This document shows, in pieces, positions 10,150 to 22,330 of a stretch of DNA of 64,000 nt; positions within the stretch are counted from its first letter, which is position 1, and each line of letters opens with the position of its first letter. Under the pieces are notes generated by a model. It did no database searches and had not been told where the DNA came from. It worked only from the letters and a program-made list of their open reading frames with translations. Position numbers and translations under genes: made by a program. The stretch covers positions 186,001 to 250,000 of the forward strand of contig NEEC01000011.1 of NCBI GenBank assembly GCA_002189035.1. Direction: 5' to 3'. Source of the stretch: Utricularia gibba (lineage: Eukaryota; Streptophyta; Magnoliopsida; Lamiales; Lentibulariaceae).

Positions 10150-10319
10150 ATTTATGAATCTATGAAAAATCAATATATATAGTATGCTTTATGGAGTATG
10201 TTATCATTTTGGAAATAAAATTTTTGTAAAAGATATATATCAATTAAAAGAATGTTAACATGTAATACTTAAAAATAATATACAAGTAATACAATGGTTT
10301 GATCATATTTTTGATTATA

Positions 10320-11390
10320 TAAGGATACAATGATTATAATCATGAAATATTATATTGTTTGTAAATATGTAGAAATTTGAAAAAAATTACATTTATTAAT
10401 TTTAATTCCTACATACTTATTATCATTAATAACTCTTTATTTATTTATCTTTAATACTATTTTAAATACAAAATGTAGTATTTATATTAGTTACAAAATA
10501 AAATATAGAGATATAAAGAAATATTAATCCATAAAATTTATATGAACAAGAATAAAAATACAATGAGTATAATCATGAAATTATATTATTTGCAATATAT
10601 AGAAATTAAAAAAATATTTAATAATTTTATTACTTGTTTAATTATTATCGTATATAATCTGTTATTTATTTATCTTTAACACTATTCTAAACTTTATAAT
10701 AGTTGTTCGAATTTTTATTAAATTCATTGTTTGATAACAGAAATTTATATAAATATTTATTATCTCTAAAAAAGGAGAAGTTCATTCTCTTAATCTTTAT
10801 TATCATCTTAATTTGTATACAAATATTCTTGGTTTATATTTAGATTTTTACATTTACAATTTTAAAAAATTTTGTTTTCAAAATGCATTATTTATAGTAA
10901 TTACAAAATAAAACATAGAGATATAAAGAAATATTAATCCGTAAAATTTACATGAATAGGAATAAAAATACAAGATTATAATCAATAAATATTATATTAT
11001 TTACAATATATAGAAATTTAAAAATATTATATTTAATAATTTTATTTCTTATATAGTTATTATCTTATATAATCTTTTATTTATTTATCTTTAACACTAT
11101 TTTTAAACTTTATAGTAGTTGTACAAATTTTTATTAAATTTTTTGTTTGATAAGAGAAATTTATACAAATATTTGTTATTTCATAAAAAAAAAAAGAGAA
11201 GTTCATTCTATTAATCTTTACTCACTATCTTAATTTGCATATAAATATTCTTGGTTTATATTTAAATTTTTACGTTTAGAATTGTTATAAAAAATTTTTT
11301 CAAAATGTATTATTTGTATTAACTATATAGTAAAACGTAGAAATATAAATCCATTAAATTTATATGAACAAGAATAGGAATACCACAACA
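10320..11390. repeat. AT-rich tandem array, period about 410 bp
   Basis: Landmarks recur at constant spacing. 'GAACAAG/GAATAGG' plus AATA-rich sequence is at 10544, 10954 and 11365 (steps of 410 and 411). 'TTGTTTGATAA-AGAAATTTATA' is near 10729 and 11145. A shorter first unit begins near 10323. The array ends against the 3' end of the MULE transposase remnant. The units are diverged and non-coding. Confidence 0.75.
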
Positions 11391-11402
11391 TAATTCATGA
11401 TT

Positions 11403-12640
11403 CTAGAATTTATTTTTGTTTTCCTCGCTTAAATGTACGTTTATATTTTCAAAAAGGGAAGCACAACGTGTTCGCATCCCTTGAACCGTAGTCTCATCAT
11501 AAAGCAATCTCCACTCCTCTTTAGATATTCTTTCGAAATAGTAATAGGCATCAATCGAATGTCTTGTTATCTCGCTCATGACCATACTGAAATCAGTTTT
11601 GGTTCTAACATAGGAAGCTCTTTTGATCCATTGTCCCAAACCGTTTGATTTCGAATGAACATACGATATACAATTTTTTCTAATATTGAAGTTGCACCAC
11701 CGATGTATGCCATAGGGAGGGCTAAAGCACTTGTAATTGTCATAAGCGTCAATAATCCTAGAAGCACGATCAGAGATGATACAGACATCTTTCCTTTGAC
11801 AAATAACATTATTAGTGAGATTATGGAAGAAAAAATCCCAATCCTCAAATGATTCTCCATATGCGAATGCATAAGCGATTGGGAAGACACAGTTGTTAGC
11901 ATCAACAGCAACGCAAACCAACAACTTGTAGTCGTATCGTCTGTACATGTGAGTTGCATTAATAAAAAGCATGGGTTGACAGTATCGAAATCCTTCAATA
12001 GCAAACCTTAAAGCCCAAAACATATTTCGGAACACCTTCTTCCCATCTAGATCACCACCATGATGTCATATCACAATTGTGACTGGGTTTTGAATGTGAA
12101 GCTTTCTTAGATATCGTAGTAGCTTAGTAGTAGAAGTTTTCCATGTTTCATAGCGAATCTCAAAGGCTCTTGTTATACAACCCTATGTCTGCCAATAGGA
12201 TATCTCATAATACCATTGATGCTTTACATAGACTTGCACAAACTTAACATTTATCTTTCCATCCAAAAGTGCAACCAAACGTGGTGCAATGAATTTGATT
12301 GTATGTTAACATTAGATGTCTCAAGATCAGCTTTAACATTGCAAATATGCGGTTCTACAAGCTTCGAGATCTTCCAAGTGTTAGATTGTGTCTCAAAACC
12401 TGCCCTGAGATAGAATGGACAGTTAGAAGTTTTTTCTTTTGCCTGACGACAAATGCAAGCATATGTCTTTTTATCACTTGCCATCATGCGGGTCTCTCAA
12501 TATGCTATAGAAGTATTGTAGAGAGCAACTGCATCAATAAGGGTCTGTTTATCTGGAAAATGCATCACTTGTCGTAATTGATTTGATTCCTTAGCATATG
12601 AATCATTGTGAACAGATATATCAATATCATTAGCATACAA
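11403..12640 (-). pseudogene. MULE (MuDR-type) transposase remnant
   Basis: Read on the minus strand, an N-terminal MuDR DNA-binding region comes first ('MHFPDKQTLIDAVALY', 'CPFYLRAGF', 'W-K-I-S-K ... PHIC'). 'KVFRNMFWALRFAIEGFRYC' then leads into the MULE DDE domain ('KLLVCVAVDANNCVFPIAYA', 'ISDRASRI', 'PPYGIHRWCNFNIRKN', 'ISKEEW'). The longest frame is 11403-12035; upstream parts lie in other frames with stops. The first catalytic acidic position, normally I-D-G-T-H, reads I-N-A-T-H here, so catalysis is probably lost even apart from the frame breaks. The C-terminal zinc knuckle (SWIM) is absent. No terminal inverted repeats were identified. Confidence 0.85.
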
Positions 12641-12656
12641 GTTTGATTTACGTGGC

Positions 12657-12697
12657 TTCTATTATCATATATCTCATCAACATATATGATAATAGAA
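12657..12697. repeat. 16-bp perfect inverted repeat
   Basis: TTCTATTATCATATAT (12657-12672) and its exact reverse complement (12682-12697) are separated by 9 nt. It lies just upstream of the MULE transposase remnant. Confidence 0.75.
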
Positions 12698-14779
12698 ACA
12701 TATTCATGATCATTTGAAATAAAAGTTTAAAATACTAAATATTAAATAGAAAATAGTAATGTTAAAAAATATAAAGAGATTAGAGAATTTCACCAACATA
12801 AGAATGTAAAGATGGAAGTCTAATTTATCGTATTTTTGTTAAAAAAAATCGAAAGTCGAATAAAACATATCATTTCATTTGACTTTAATTTTCAATATTT
12901 ATAAAATTCTGAAAATGTTGATTTTTATAAAATATTCAAAATATTACTAAAATGGTATCTTATTGAAAGAATTCTAACCATAAGGAGATGAAGATTCCCA
13001 AAAAAGATCAAATGGCACAACCAAGTCTTGTGTCGGATAATTGTTATTGTTGCACACCTCACTAGTTTGTTTGTTCAAGTTGAACCTCTAATCTGCAATT
13101 GTAAAAAAGTTCATACCATTTTATATTGCAACTTATGATTTAAAACCTCAAAATTTTTCTAAATTTCACGTGGAGCATGACTACTAGAAGTCCCCTCCCA
13201 TCATGGGTTTGTTTGGACAAACAATTGAATTCCATATACCGAATTGGTAGGTAATAAAATATAAGGTAATACGTCGGTACTTGAAATTTCCGTAAAATTC
13301 TCATTTTACGGAAATAGCATAATAGAATTTTGCATTTATGGTAAAGTGAAAATGCAAGGGTGATATTTGGAAGTTCATACCTATAATTTCTATAAGTTTA
13401 ACCTTTATGATTTTTACAGGGTCTCTATCATATACATTGTATCCAGATGTATTTTGAATTAGATTTCCTACGTAGCACACTTTGACAAGAATCTTAATCA
13501 TTATCCTTTAATGAAAAAGGAAATTTTAGAAGAGAAATTAATGAAAAAAATTACTTAAAAGTGAATACAATACCTATCACATGCGATTGCCAAATTCTAC
13601 TGTAATATAGCACCACCTGTAGTTGAGAAGTTGAGAAAAAAAGTGAGATGATTCATACTAAGGATAATATGATGGGAACGATTATCATATTTTATATTGT
13701 GTGGCTGTGAATTATAAGGGATAATATGAAGATAAATAAGCGATCGAAGATGGTGCGAATGGGTATCATAAAAACCAAATGAATAATATAAATTTAAATT
13801 TGTATTTTAAATCTTTTTAAATTTTTTTCTTATGTAATATTTAATTTTTTTCTTTAAAATTTATTATTGTAAAATTTAATATTAAAAAATTTCTATAAAA
13901 AACCACATTAATAAAATGAAATAACTGGATGTGGCACATATGCAGCACCCAAAGCTTGGCGCTACTTGTTAAAACAGCCAGCCAATCGTATTTATATAGA
14001 AAAATTATATTAAAAGATGTTTTATAATTCTATTAAATTATAAATTCAATATTAATTTAAAGTATGTTTTTATTATTATATAATAGTTGAAATTTAAATA
14101 ATAATTAGAATTTAATTAAAATGTGGTATTTTATAAATGAAAAATGGAAATTAGGGTATTTCGTAAATATAAAAAAATTAAGTAATTTCATAAAATAAAA
14201 TATATAATTTGTGGTATTAAACTTATTTGTGCATTATTGTACAAATGAATTTATAGATCTAATTATTTTACAAAGAAATATAAAAAAGTAAGTAATTGAC
14301 AAATTAGAACAAAAAATTCCAATTGATTGCAAATGAAAAATTGTAATACATGTAAAATACCAATAAAATAAAAATTTATAATATTTTGTTAATCTCTATC
14401 TTTTGATACGAGTTGGCCCATACCTATGCCTAGGTCTAGTTATAACTCATATGCAATTTGATTCTAAGACTATGGCCTCATCACTTATGCTGCACTTCAG
14501 TACAAATCCCGTGTTTGAAGGTACTTGAGACCCATTACTTATACAATTATCCATCAAAGGTTTCTTCATTTCAAATTGCTGTAATGTTTCCTATTGATCA
14601 CTAATCATGCATTGCAATGTAAACTCAAGGTTAACTCTCATCATTATCAAAGATACAAATCACCTTCTTACCTTCATAGAATGTGGTAAGAACTATATTT
14701 GTCTTTTATGCACTAACACTAGTCTCTCTTTTTTGCTCAATAAATTTTTTCTTATAGAACCTCTCAATGTGACTTTGTC
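12698..14779. other. AT-rich region without genes
   Basis: No recognisable coding sequence in about 2 kb. It holds a compact perfect hairpin at 13286-13315 (separate entry) and long A/T runs. It may include terminal regions of the MULE or other degraded elements. Confidence 0.5.
13286..13315. repeat. 13-bp perfect hairpin with 4-nt loop
   Basis: ATTTCCGTAAAAT at 13286-13298 and its exact reverse complement at 13303-13315 flank a TCTC loop. This very compact cruciform-capable site stands out in AT-rich DNA. Confidence 0.75.
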
Positions 14780-15520
14780 TTTACAATAATTGCATATGAT
14801 GTATGGCCAATAGATGCACAATAGATGCACTTCACTGATTCACTTACTTCTGGTTCCTTTTCTAATTATTCACCAAATTTTGGTTCTCTCTTTTTCTATC
14901 CATTTGTGCTATTGTAAAATGCTACATTTTTAGAATGGAGAAGATCAACTTGAGTAATCATCATGGTGATTCTCTTTTCATTGGCTTGGAGTGAACCGAT
15001 AAAATCTCCAAATGTTTGTTTTGCAAAATCCATCTTTAGTTCTTTCCTTAATTTGTTATATTCATCCAATGCACAAACGTGGGCTTAGAAGTTTAGAGGT
15101 AGAGTTGACATTGCCTTCTCCACCAATCTTTCTTCTAATAATGTTCGTGCAAGTGTTTTGATTTCATTAACATGCCGCATAGTTCTATCAAAATAACTTT
15201 GTAATGTTTCAATTTCAAGCATGTGATTAGACTCAAAATCCATCATCTTGTTTCTCATGTCGATTGGCGTAATGTTATCATTTCTATCATAAATTTCCTT
15301 TAACCTATTCCAAATTTCTTTTGTAGATTTGCAGAAAAAAACCTTGTTGAACATCTCTCGAGTTAAGGCTTGGTGCAACACATGCAATGTCTTATATTTA
15401 TTCTCAATCTTCTCACAATAGGTCTTCTTGTCTGCTATAGTTGACTTTTTGTGATTTCTTCAGTCACTTCTTTTCAACTACATCCCACAAGTTGAATGCC
15501 CTTAGGTGAGTAGCCATTGG
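14780..15520 (-). pseudogene. Copia-type gag polyprotein remnant (UBN2-like)
   Basis: On the minus strand, 'HLRAFNLWDVVEKK' lies near 15510-15460. The main frame (15387-15085) has 'LHQALTREMF', 'STKEIWNRLKEIYD', 'LQSYFDRTMRHVNEIK' and 'LLEERLVEKAMSTLPLNF', the typical order of copia gag domains. After a stop, 'ALDEYNKLRKELKMDF' continues in the same direction. Near 14805-14842 a zinc-knuckle-like C-x-x-C ... G-H is visible. Several stops and frame shifts break it, and no protease, integrase or RT was found next to it. It is an isolated gag relic. Confidence 0.8.
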
Positions 15521-16033
15521 ATGGTCAAGGCGAAATAGTTTTTCCTATAAAAAATTGGAGTTGCACTTTCCATCATGATTTATGAGATTATAAAAAACCA
15601 AACTTTATTGCACTAATGTGCACCTCAAAGATCTTCCAACTTTGTTATCATAATAAATTTTGTAAATATGAACTAACGTAAAGTAGATAAAATAGGTGGG
15701 ACTACCTTACTTGATTTTATTTCATTAGAAAATATTGAATGTCCATTTCATAGTTTGATGATTCAGATTTCCGTGCAACTATAACCCTTTGCAATAGAGG
15801 ACTCATTTTGCAAGGGTTTTCAAAACTAATAAATAATATTACATGGTTTTAAAATAGTAGAAATGAAATAGTAAAAATTGAAAATAATTTTTAAATTAAA
15901 TAAAAACTCTAGAACTACCACTAGCAAGTGCTCCATTTTGTTAACTAGCAATGCTAAATCATATCATTTTAATCAAACAAATGTTTAATACTAGATTACT
16001 TATATTTTGATTAAACTTTTGTTGAATACCATC
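15521..16033. other. Spacer between copia gag relic and solo LTR
   Basis: AT-rich, no gene. It may hold leader sequence of the copia relic, but no LTR boundary was seen. Confidence 0.4.
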
Positions 16034-16929
16034 TGATGGTAATTCTACAGGTGCACAGAAACCGTCGAAGTAATAAAATAAGATTGTATCCACAGAGAAT
16101 TGTTATTGGAATATTCTTTTCAAAACAAAGAGTTAAAAAGATTGGAAACAAAAGAAAGATTTGGTTTTTGAAGATAATAAGAAAAGTGGCCTTGTATCTA
16201 AAATACATCTTACTTGAAACTCACCCTTGCGTATGTACAAACCTTGAGAACTGACCTGCTTGCACAAGCTTTGGGGTGTTATGTTAAAGTAGTGCTATTC
16301 GATGACCGTTATAGCACCGTCCCTTGTCTTGTGGGATTATGGAATCAACCACGCCACTAGAGCCATTTCACCTCTTGTGATAACTCATGTTTTCCCCACA
16401 CCCAAATCTAACCCCTACACCTCACACCTCGCAGACAGATTAGATAGAATGTGCCTTACCAACGATGTCCGATTGAGCCCTTCCCCTTAGATGCTTGAGA
16501 CCAATCTTTGATTCTCCCACACTCCCTTAGGGTTATATGGTACTAAAGATCACGTTGGTGAAGAAAACGTTGCGACAAACAAAATCAAACCTCAAATTAA
16601 ATGCTGAAAAACATATTAAGACAGTCACGCGCGCAGGACTTGCGCAAGCAAGACTTCATAGCAGATCCTCAGCCGCAAGCGCTCACACACGCATGCTTGA
16701 CTCTAAACAACAAAAGTTGATAAAAAACGAAAGGAAAGGAATCCAAAACATGCTAGACTCGACTCTAAACCCTAGATTGACTCTATGGTCATCCACCACT
16801 TTACCCTTCTTTAAGATATTTATATAATGGTGGAGATTTATCAGGCTTTCTTGATGAGCTCACTTCAAATCTTTTGTCCGAATCTTCTAATATTTGTCGA
16901 GATTTCAAGTGACACAAAATCGCTTATCA
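16034..16929 (+). mobile_element. Solo LTR (TGATGGTAATT...CTTATCA family), copy 1
   Basis: It begins TGATGGTAATTCTACAGG and ends ACACAAAATCGCTTATCA, so the termini form the TGAT/ATCA inverted pair of an LTR. It is homologous to 56784-57946 over its length. The flanking 5-mers are CCATC (left) and ACATC (right), a duplication with one mismatch. There are no internal retrotransposon genes on either side. Orientation is arbitrary. Confidence 0.8.
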
Positions 16930-18740
16930 ACATCCTACACAAATATAATTTTCCTATTGAATTTACAATGTTCACATTCCCTAAAAGTCTAGGCATTTAA
17001 TCTATGTGTAATATTAGATATTCACAACTCATTAATGGAATTTTGTAAGAATGTTATATCATCCAATCTTGTTAAAAAATGTTGTGAGATCATTTTCAAT
17101 CATCATTTTAAAGTCTAGCCATTTGTTGAAAAATATTGTGAGATCATTTTAAAACAATATTATTCAATCATGAATTTTCTTTTATGCAATATTCTTCTTA
17201 ACCATAGATTTATAGCGTTTTTTCTATCATTCTCCTCTTTAGGTCTAGATCCCCCTGCCACAAGCGTTCGGAATCCTTCAAACAACAACAAAAGATGGGT
17301 TTCAAGCAACCCCATAGCTGTTTCACGGACTCATCACCATCGGACCGTCGCAAACAAGACACGGTGTTAGCTGCTGTATACAGGGTGAAAAGGGGACGAT
17401 AATCAAATCATCATCAGAACAAACTGCAATACCATTTTCATTCGCAACTAACGCATGTTGCGTCCAAAGGTGTCCTAAGATTTATGCGTTGCTAATCACT
17501 TGATGATTTTACATCGTGAGAAGAGGTGAACTGGAAAGCCAAGATATGGCAACTCTTTCGGGTCCGTAAAGGATTCAGAAGCAGGTTTCTAGCATCACGA
17601 GAGATGAGAGATCTCAAACCCTCAGCCCAAGTGTTGGAAATGACGAAACTTTCGCATCATCAACATCAATTACAGACCCCTTCACACTGAAACCGCAAAT
17701 GAAGAAAACGCCACATGGAAAAAAAATAATATTAGAAAGGGGGAAATGCAGTGCTCAGAGTTGGCGATTTGGAGATTAGGTTCGATTCTGCCAGCAAGCT
17801 TTCCTCAATTCACTTCAGAAGAGGGAGCTTATCTATCCTCATGGCCAAAGAAAAATTAAATCCCAAAGAGCAGTTTTTGATAGGGAAAAAAACACTGGAA
17901 TATATAGATCATCGCTCGGTTCAGCGGGGTAGTCGACACGCAAGCAAAAATCTCTGAAGAGAGATCAACCTGCATTCCGGTCTGTTGAGCTTGAATTTTC
18001 CGAGTCGTCACAGCGAAAATCATCTCCAAAACTACCCATAGTTTAAAGAAACGCAAGAAGAAAAGCAATTGAGGAGGAAAATGAAATTGCCTAGGGATTC
18101 AAAGAGACGCTGGACTACAGGCTAGAGCAGAAGCGGAACCCAAGGGCGGAGGAAATTGCGGCAGCTTTGCCACTATAAAGAGTCTGCTTAGGGTTTCAGG
18201 GTTGCATCCTCTGGGCCTCGGCCCGAAATAACGAACAGAAGCCTATGAAGCAAACTCGTAGTCCCACATACAAGACTGCCTATTTAAGGACTTGGCCTAA
18301 AAAGATATCTTTTTGCAATTCATGTTTTTGATAGGAAAAACATATTCCTAAATTAAATATCAAAAAACAGTTTTAATAGAAAAAAAAAAACTAAAATATT
18401 TTTCAATTAAATATATAGATATTTTATTTTCTACCTTTATATCTCATGTTAAATTTATTTAAGATATAATCTACCATCATATACTTCTAATTGGTTCCAA
18501 AAAAATCATCCTTTTGCATTCATCCAGGGCAGACTCCATTACCTGATAAGGTGTGCACTGTCCTCCTCACCAACTGGTTGGGTCCTAAACTTGTGCTTGT
18601 TCAAACTCCAAAATGGTCATCAAGGAGTTAGCAATTTTCATCGAAATGGGAGATATATCATCACTAGCATAGATATGGACACACAAGTATACACAAGAGT
18701 AAGTCCAATCTTGCCACCCACTTTATGTGGGTATACATAC
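16930..18740 (-). other. Low-repeat island with a possible decayed minus-strand gene
   Basis: 17250-18260 is GC-richer than its surroundings and matches no repeat in the window. On the minus strand, a leader-like stretch with an AGGGTTTC motif near 18195 precedes a candidate first exon, 'MGSFGDDFRCDDSENSSS', at about 18032-17965. That exon ends at a GT. Further down are 'FFICGFSVKGSVIDVDDAKV' and, near 17480-17280, 'NENGIAVCSDDDLIIVPFSP' and 'VKQLWGCLKPIFCCC'. Stops and frame changes separate them. I do not recognise the protein. It may be a broken gene or the first exons of an unfamiliar one. 16930-17250 is AT-rich with small internal duplications. Confidence 0.3.
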
Positions 18741-18863
18741 CACCAAGCGGAACACCAAAAACATAACCAGGTGCAGCATATCCGGCTACACCCATAATCG
18801 GAAAATCAGCCTCCTCTCGAATACCGATTTTCGCCTTCAACATTTTGGTGCCCACCAACTCAC

Positions 18864-20260
18864 TTGAGAAATCCAAGATCTATTATCCCACTTGAGAAAT
18901 CCATAGAAGCAGCTCACCAAACATTTATTATGGCGGAAAACAGCATGGTCACCAACTCACGCAACGAGGGGAGTGCCGGCATACAAGACACCGGCCTCAT
19001 GGCTATCAATAAAGAACAACTCAAAGCCCTTATGATGAAAATCTTCTCCGACCTTAAAGCATCCTCAGGGCTGAACTCCAATGAAAAGGAGAGGACACCT
19101 GAAACCGCACGACGAGCAGAAAAACAACCCCTGATTCCGGAGTATCTTCCAGACACAGAGACCAATCCGAAACCGAGGAGGAGATGTTGCGAAGGAAGAG
19201 GCGCAACCAAGTCATCTATGAGCTAGGAACAGACAGGGGAAATATGATTGGCGAAATCTTAGAAAAAAAGGAAGAAGAGTTAAGGAAAGAACTAAACGAG
19301 ATTCGGGAGAAGAGAAGGCTTATCGGCAGACAAATGCCGCCCAAGGGGAGAGAGAGTAGAGGCTTCAGAAATGCCTTCGACCAGAACGTGTGCACTGGGA
19401 GAGGAGACGTTTTGGCTGATATCGATTTGGCTCTAAGAAGCAGTGTTGAAGAAGTAGCAGGAACCCCAGCACTACGCTTCGACCCCTTCTTGGATGAATT
19501 AATCGGGGAAGAATCGGAGAGGGGATTTAGGGTCCCCGACAGACTACCCACATATGACGGAAAAGGGGACCCCATATCCCATGTAACCGACTTCGACATG
19601 AGGATGGGCACGGTCCGGCATTCGAAAGCCATAAAGTGCAAGCTATTCCCTTGCTTGCTGTAGAAGGAGGCAAAGACTTGGTTCAAGCGGTTAGAACCAT
19701 GTAGTGTGGGATCTTATCGGGAGTTGGTGTTTCTCTTCACTACCCGATACGCTATCAACCTCGAAGCTCCACCTTCAAAGGCATCGATGTACTCTATTCG
19801 GTATGACCACCGAAAAGAGAGCTTCAGAAGATTCATCGATCGATTCAACTGCTTAGTTCAGGATGTTCAACTAGATTTGAAGGAGAGAGTGGAAATAATG
19901 AAGCAAGCCCTAGGAACGTCCAAACTAGGGCAAAGTCTATCTAAGTCCCCACCAAAGAACCTTGGGGAATCACTGAGAAAGATCATGAAATACATTCGAG
20001 TTGATGACGACCTTAGAGCCGAAATGAAGAGCCACGTAGAAATTTGGCCGATCTTGCAGCAAGAAGTGCAGCCCAACAGGGTCCCCCGATCGAAGTGTAT
20101 CTAGTGGAACCGACCAGAACGGACACCTATTGTGAGATACACAAGACAACAGGGCACGATACTGTCGATTTCCATGTGATGAAAAGGATGATCGAGCAGT
20201 ATCATGCTGACGGTGGAATGAATGGTGTGACATGAAACCCCTCAGAAAGGACGGAATGCA
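18864..20260 (+). pseudogene. Tat-like Ty3 gag remnant
   Basis: The frames are broken but collinear: an acidic/basic N-terminal region to 19226, then 19184-19663 with a Lys/Glu-rich coiled coil ('KKEEELRKELNEIREKRRL') and the gag entry motif 'LPTYDGKGDPISHV'. A TAG after 'KLFPCLL' replaces a Gln codon. 'KEAKTWFKRLEP', 'ESFRRFIDRFNCLVQDV' and 'SLSKSPPKNLGESL' then complete the Retrotrans_gag domain (to 20104). A Cys-His segment follows in another frame ('YCEIHKTTGHDTVDFHVMKR', 20130-20190), as in Tat-lineage gag. At least two frame changes and one stop are present, so it is non-functional. Confidence 0.85.
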
Positions 20261-20379
20261 AAAGGGGACATCACGAACACCCCAGGAATGAGGGAAACCG
20301 ATATCCAAAATTCCCTCCTAGGCCATCATGAGTTGCCCCACATACCGGTAGAAACCTAACCCCTAAAAGGAGATAGGAC

Positions 20380-21199
20380 AAACCAGAAGGTCCAAGAGAT
20401 GCCAATCAGTTGCAAAACAGCCCCCCTTATATTCGGGAAATCCATATGGTATTCGGGGGCACCGAAATTGATGAATCAGGGAAAGCTAGGAAGAGATATC
20501 TTGATGAAGCTACAAAAGGAGGGGTTGTCGAAATCAGGAAAGATCGGATGGAGAGAGCCGATTGGGAAAAGGAAGAAATCAATTTCTCTTAAAGAGACGT
20601 CCTCGTCGACCCTGTTGCACGAAATGAACCTTTGATGGTAGCTGGAATATGTGGAAGTGCCAAGGTGAGAAGGATCCTCATTTACTAGGAATCCTCCTGC
20701 AATATCATGAAGAAAGAGGTGGCCGAGTTATTCATGTCATCCAAGGAGGGAGATATATGTCCGATCCGCATGGAGTTATATGCTTTCGATCAACGGGCTG
20801 TGTAGACAGTTGGAAAAATAACCTTGTCTGTGACATTCGGTGCTGTAGGATGAAATCGGACGGAAAGGTTGGAATTATTGATACTGGATTCGGAGGTCTC
20901 ATATAGCATCATTCTTGGCCGACCCGGTATCAATCAATTCGGTATGATACCCTCAACTGTGCATCTGAAAGTTAGGTTTCCAACACCAAGAGGCATCTAT
21001 ATGCTGGATATCGAACAACCAGTTGCCCGATCCTGTTATGTGTCTTCCTGCCGAGATCCCTTCGCGAAGAAGCCAAGAATGATGATGGTGGAAAGAGAAT
21101 ATCATGAACCTCCCAGGCAAGCGATGGAATCGGTAGGATACAAAAAATTTCAGTTGGTATTGGAGGATATGCAGAAGATGACCCGCATTGGCACCAACC
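20380..21199 (+). pseudogene. Tat-like Ty3 aspartic-protease region remnant
   Basis: 'IREIHMVFGGTEIDESG' matches the start of the Tat pre-protease domain. 'DVLVDPVARNEPLMVAGI' and 'KVRRILIY' then reach the active-site position, where D-x-G-S-S should stand but a stop precedes E-S-S. 'ELLILDSEVSYSIILGRPGI' and 'VRFPTPRGIYMLD' complete the C-terminal half. The region is spread over three frames. It ends abruptly at 21199, where an unrelated LTR begins; no reverse transcriptase follows. Confidence 0.8.
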
Positions 21200-22330
21200 T
21201 GTTGGGTTTTTCGTAGACATTGTATGTCTCAAAAGCAGCAGAATTTTAAAAATTTTGATAAACTCGAAACGCAGATCTTGGAATACGGTACACATCAGAC
21301 GAAGGGATGTTCAAAATACCTTTCAGATGACTCCGTTGTTCACCAACCACCAATAGCAGATGGCCTCTATGGTATCCACACGTGGATCACTCCGTCGATA
21401 ATCTTCTCAAGGCTCTTGAATGCTCGTCGAATTTCTAAGGTGCTAGTAGAGAAAAACGCCTCCTTGTAGATCAGTCTCAGAGAGCATGAAGACCTTGGGG
21501 CAAATCTCAAGATTTGAAGCTTTTTGATAGATATTTTTTGTGACATATCAAATCATATCTCCATAAAAATCTTATCTGTTGGAGACATGTATATGTTCCA
21601 AATCATATCTATATGAGATCTTTTATTTTGAGTTAATCAATATTAATCTCAAAATAATTCTCTATTTAATTTATCCACTATACCAATTAATCTCATGTAA
21701 TTGTGTCATTCTATTTTATATCGATGAGTGACTCCATTATTGTGTGTGACCCTATAGGCTTCCTCAATCAAGGTCGTAATAATGGATTTGTTAATTAACT
21801 CTTAATTAGTCAAATCCATCATTATCGATCATGAGTGATGTCTAGCAACATATCATGATCCCCAAGATTAAAGAATAATCAGGTGAACTGATTGAGCCTT
21901 TCCATGACCAGCCACCATGGAATGAACAGCATTCATCATACTTATATCTCATTCGGTACCAGAACATGGGTGTGTGTCTTTGTGATGTATCGAACTTATA
22001 ATTGCATTCAAGCACTAACACTCAATGACCTACTCAAACAATTCGAGTGTCATTACACTAGGCCCAGGACTTACTGTTAGGGAACTCAAAGTGTGCCAGC
22101 TTATCCGTATTTGTGATATGTTTATTTCACAAACACTCTAGCCAGGGAGTTTTTTAACTTGAACATAAATGCTTGAAGAATCTCACATTATGATCTCATC
22201 ATAATTTCTATAGCACATAGATCAAGTAGAGGATTTTATCAATGATGTAAACTTGATCACAATTCAAGGTAAACATCAAAGGATAAGATTTGTCAATGAG
22301 TTGATTGTCTTTAGAACACATACATCAACA
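21200..22330 (+). mobile_element. LTR of the TGTTAG...CTAACA family, no target duplication
   Basis: It starts TGTTGGGTTTTTCGTAGACA and ends AGAACACATACATCAACA. It is collinear with 41976-43513 but lacks about 370 bases between two GTTAGG-like words (the segment 42897-43260 of the other copy). The flanks CAACC and CTGGG do not match. The left flank is Tat protease sequence and the right flank is gag of another Ty3 lineage. The LTR may therefore mark a recombination junction. Orientation is arbitrary. Confidence 0.8.

Noticed and set aside
18914-19210. Antisense frames over gag (also 19216-19686 and 19970-20308)
   Set aside because: Mirror images of the Ty3 gag coding strand, which has clear gag motifs.
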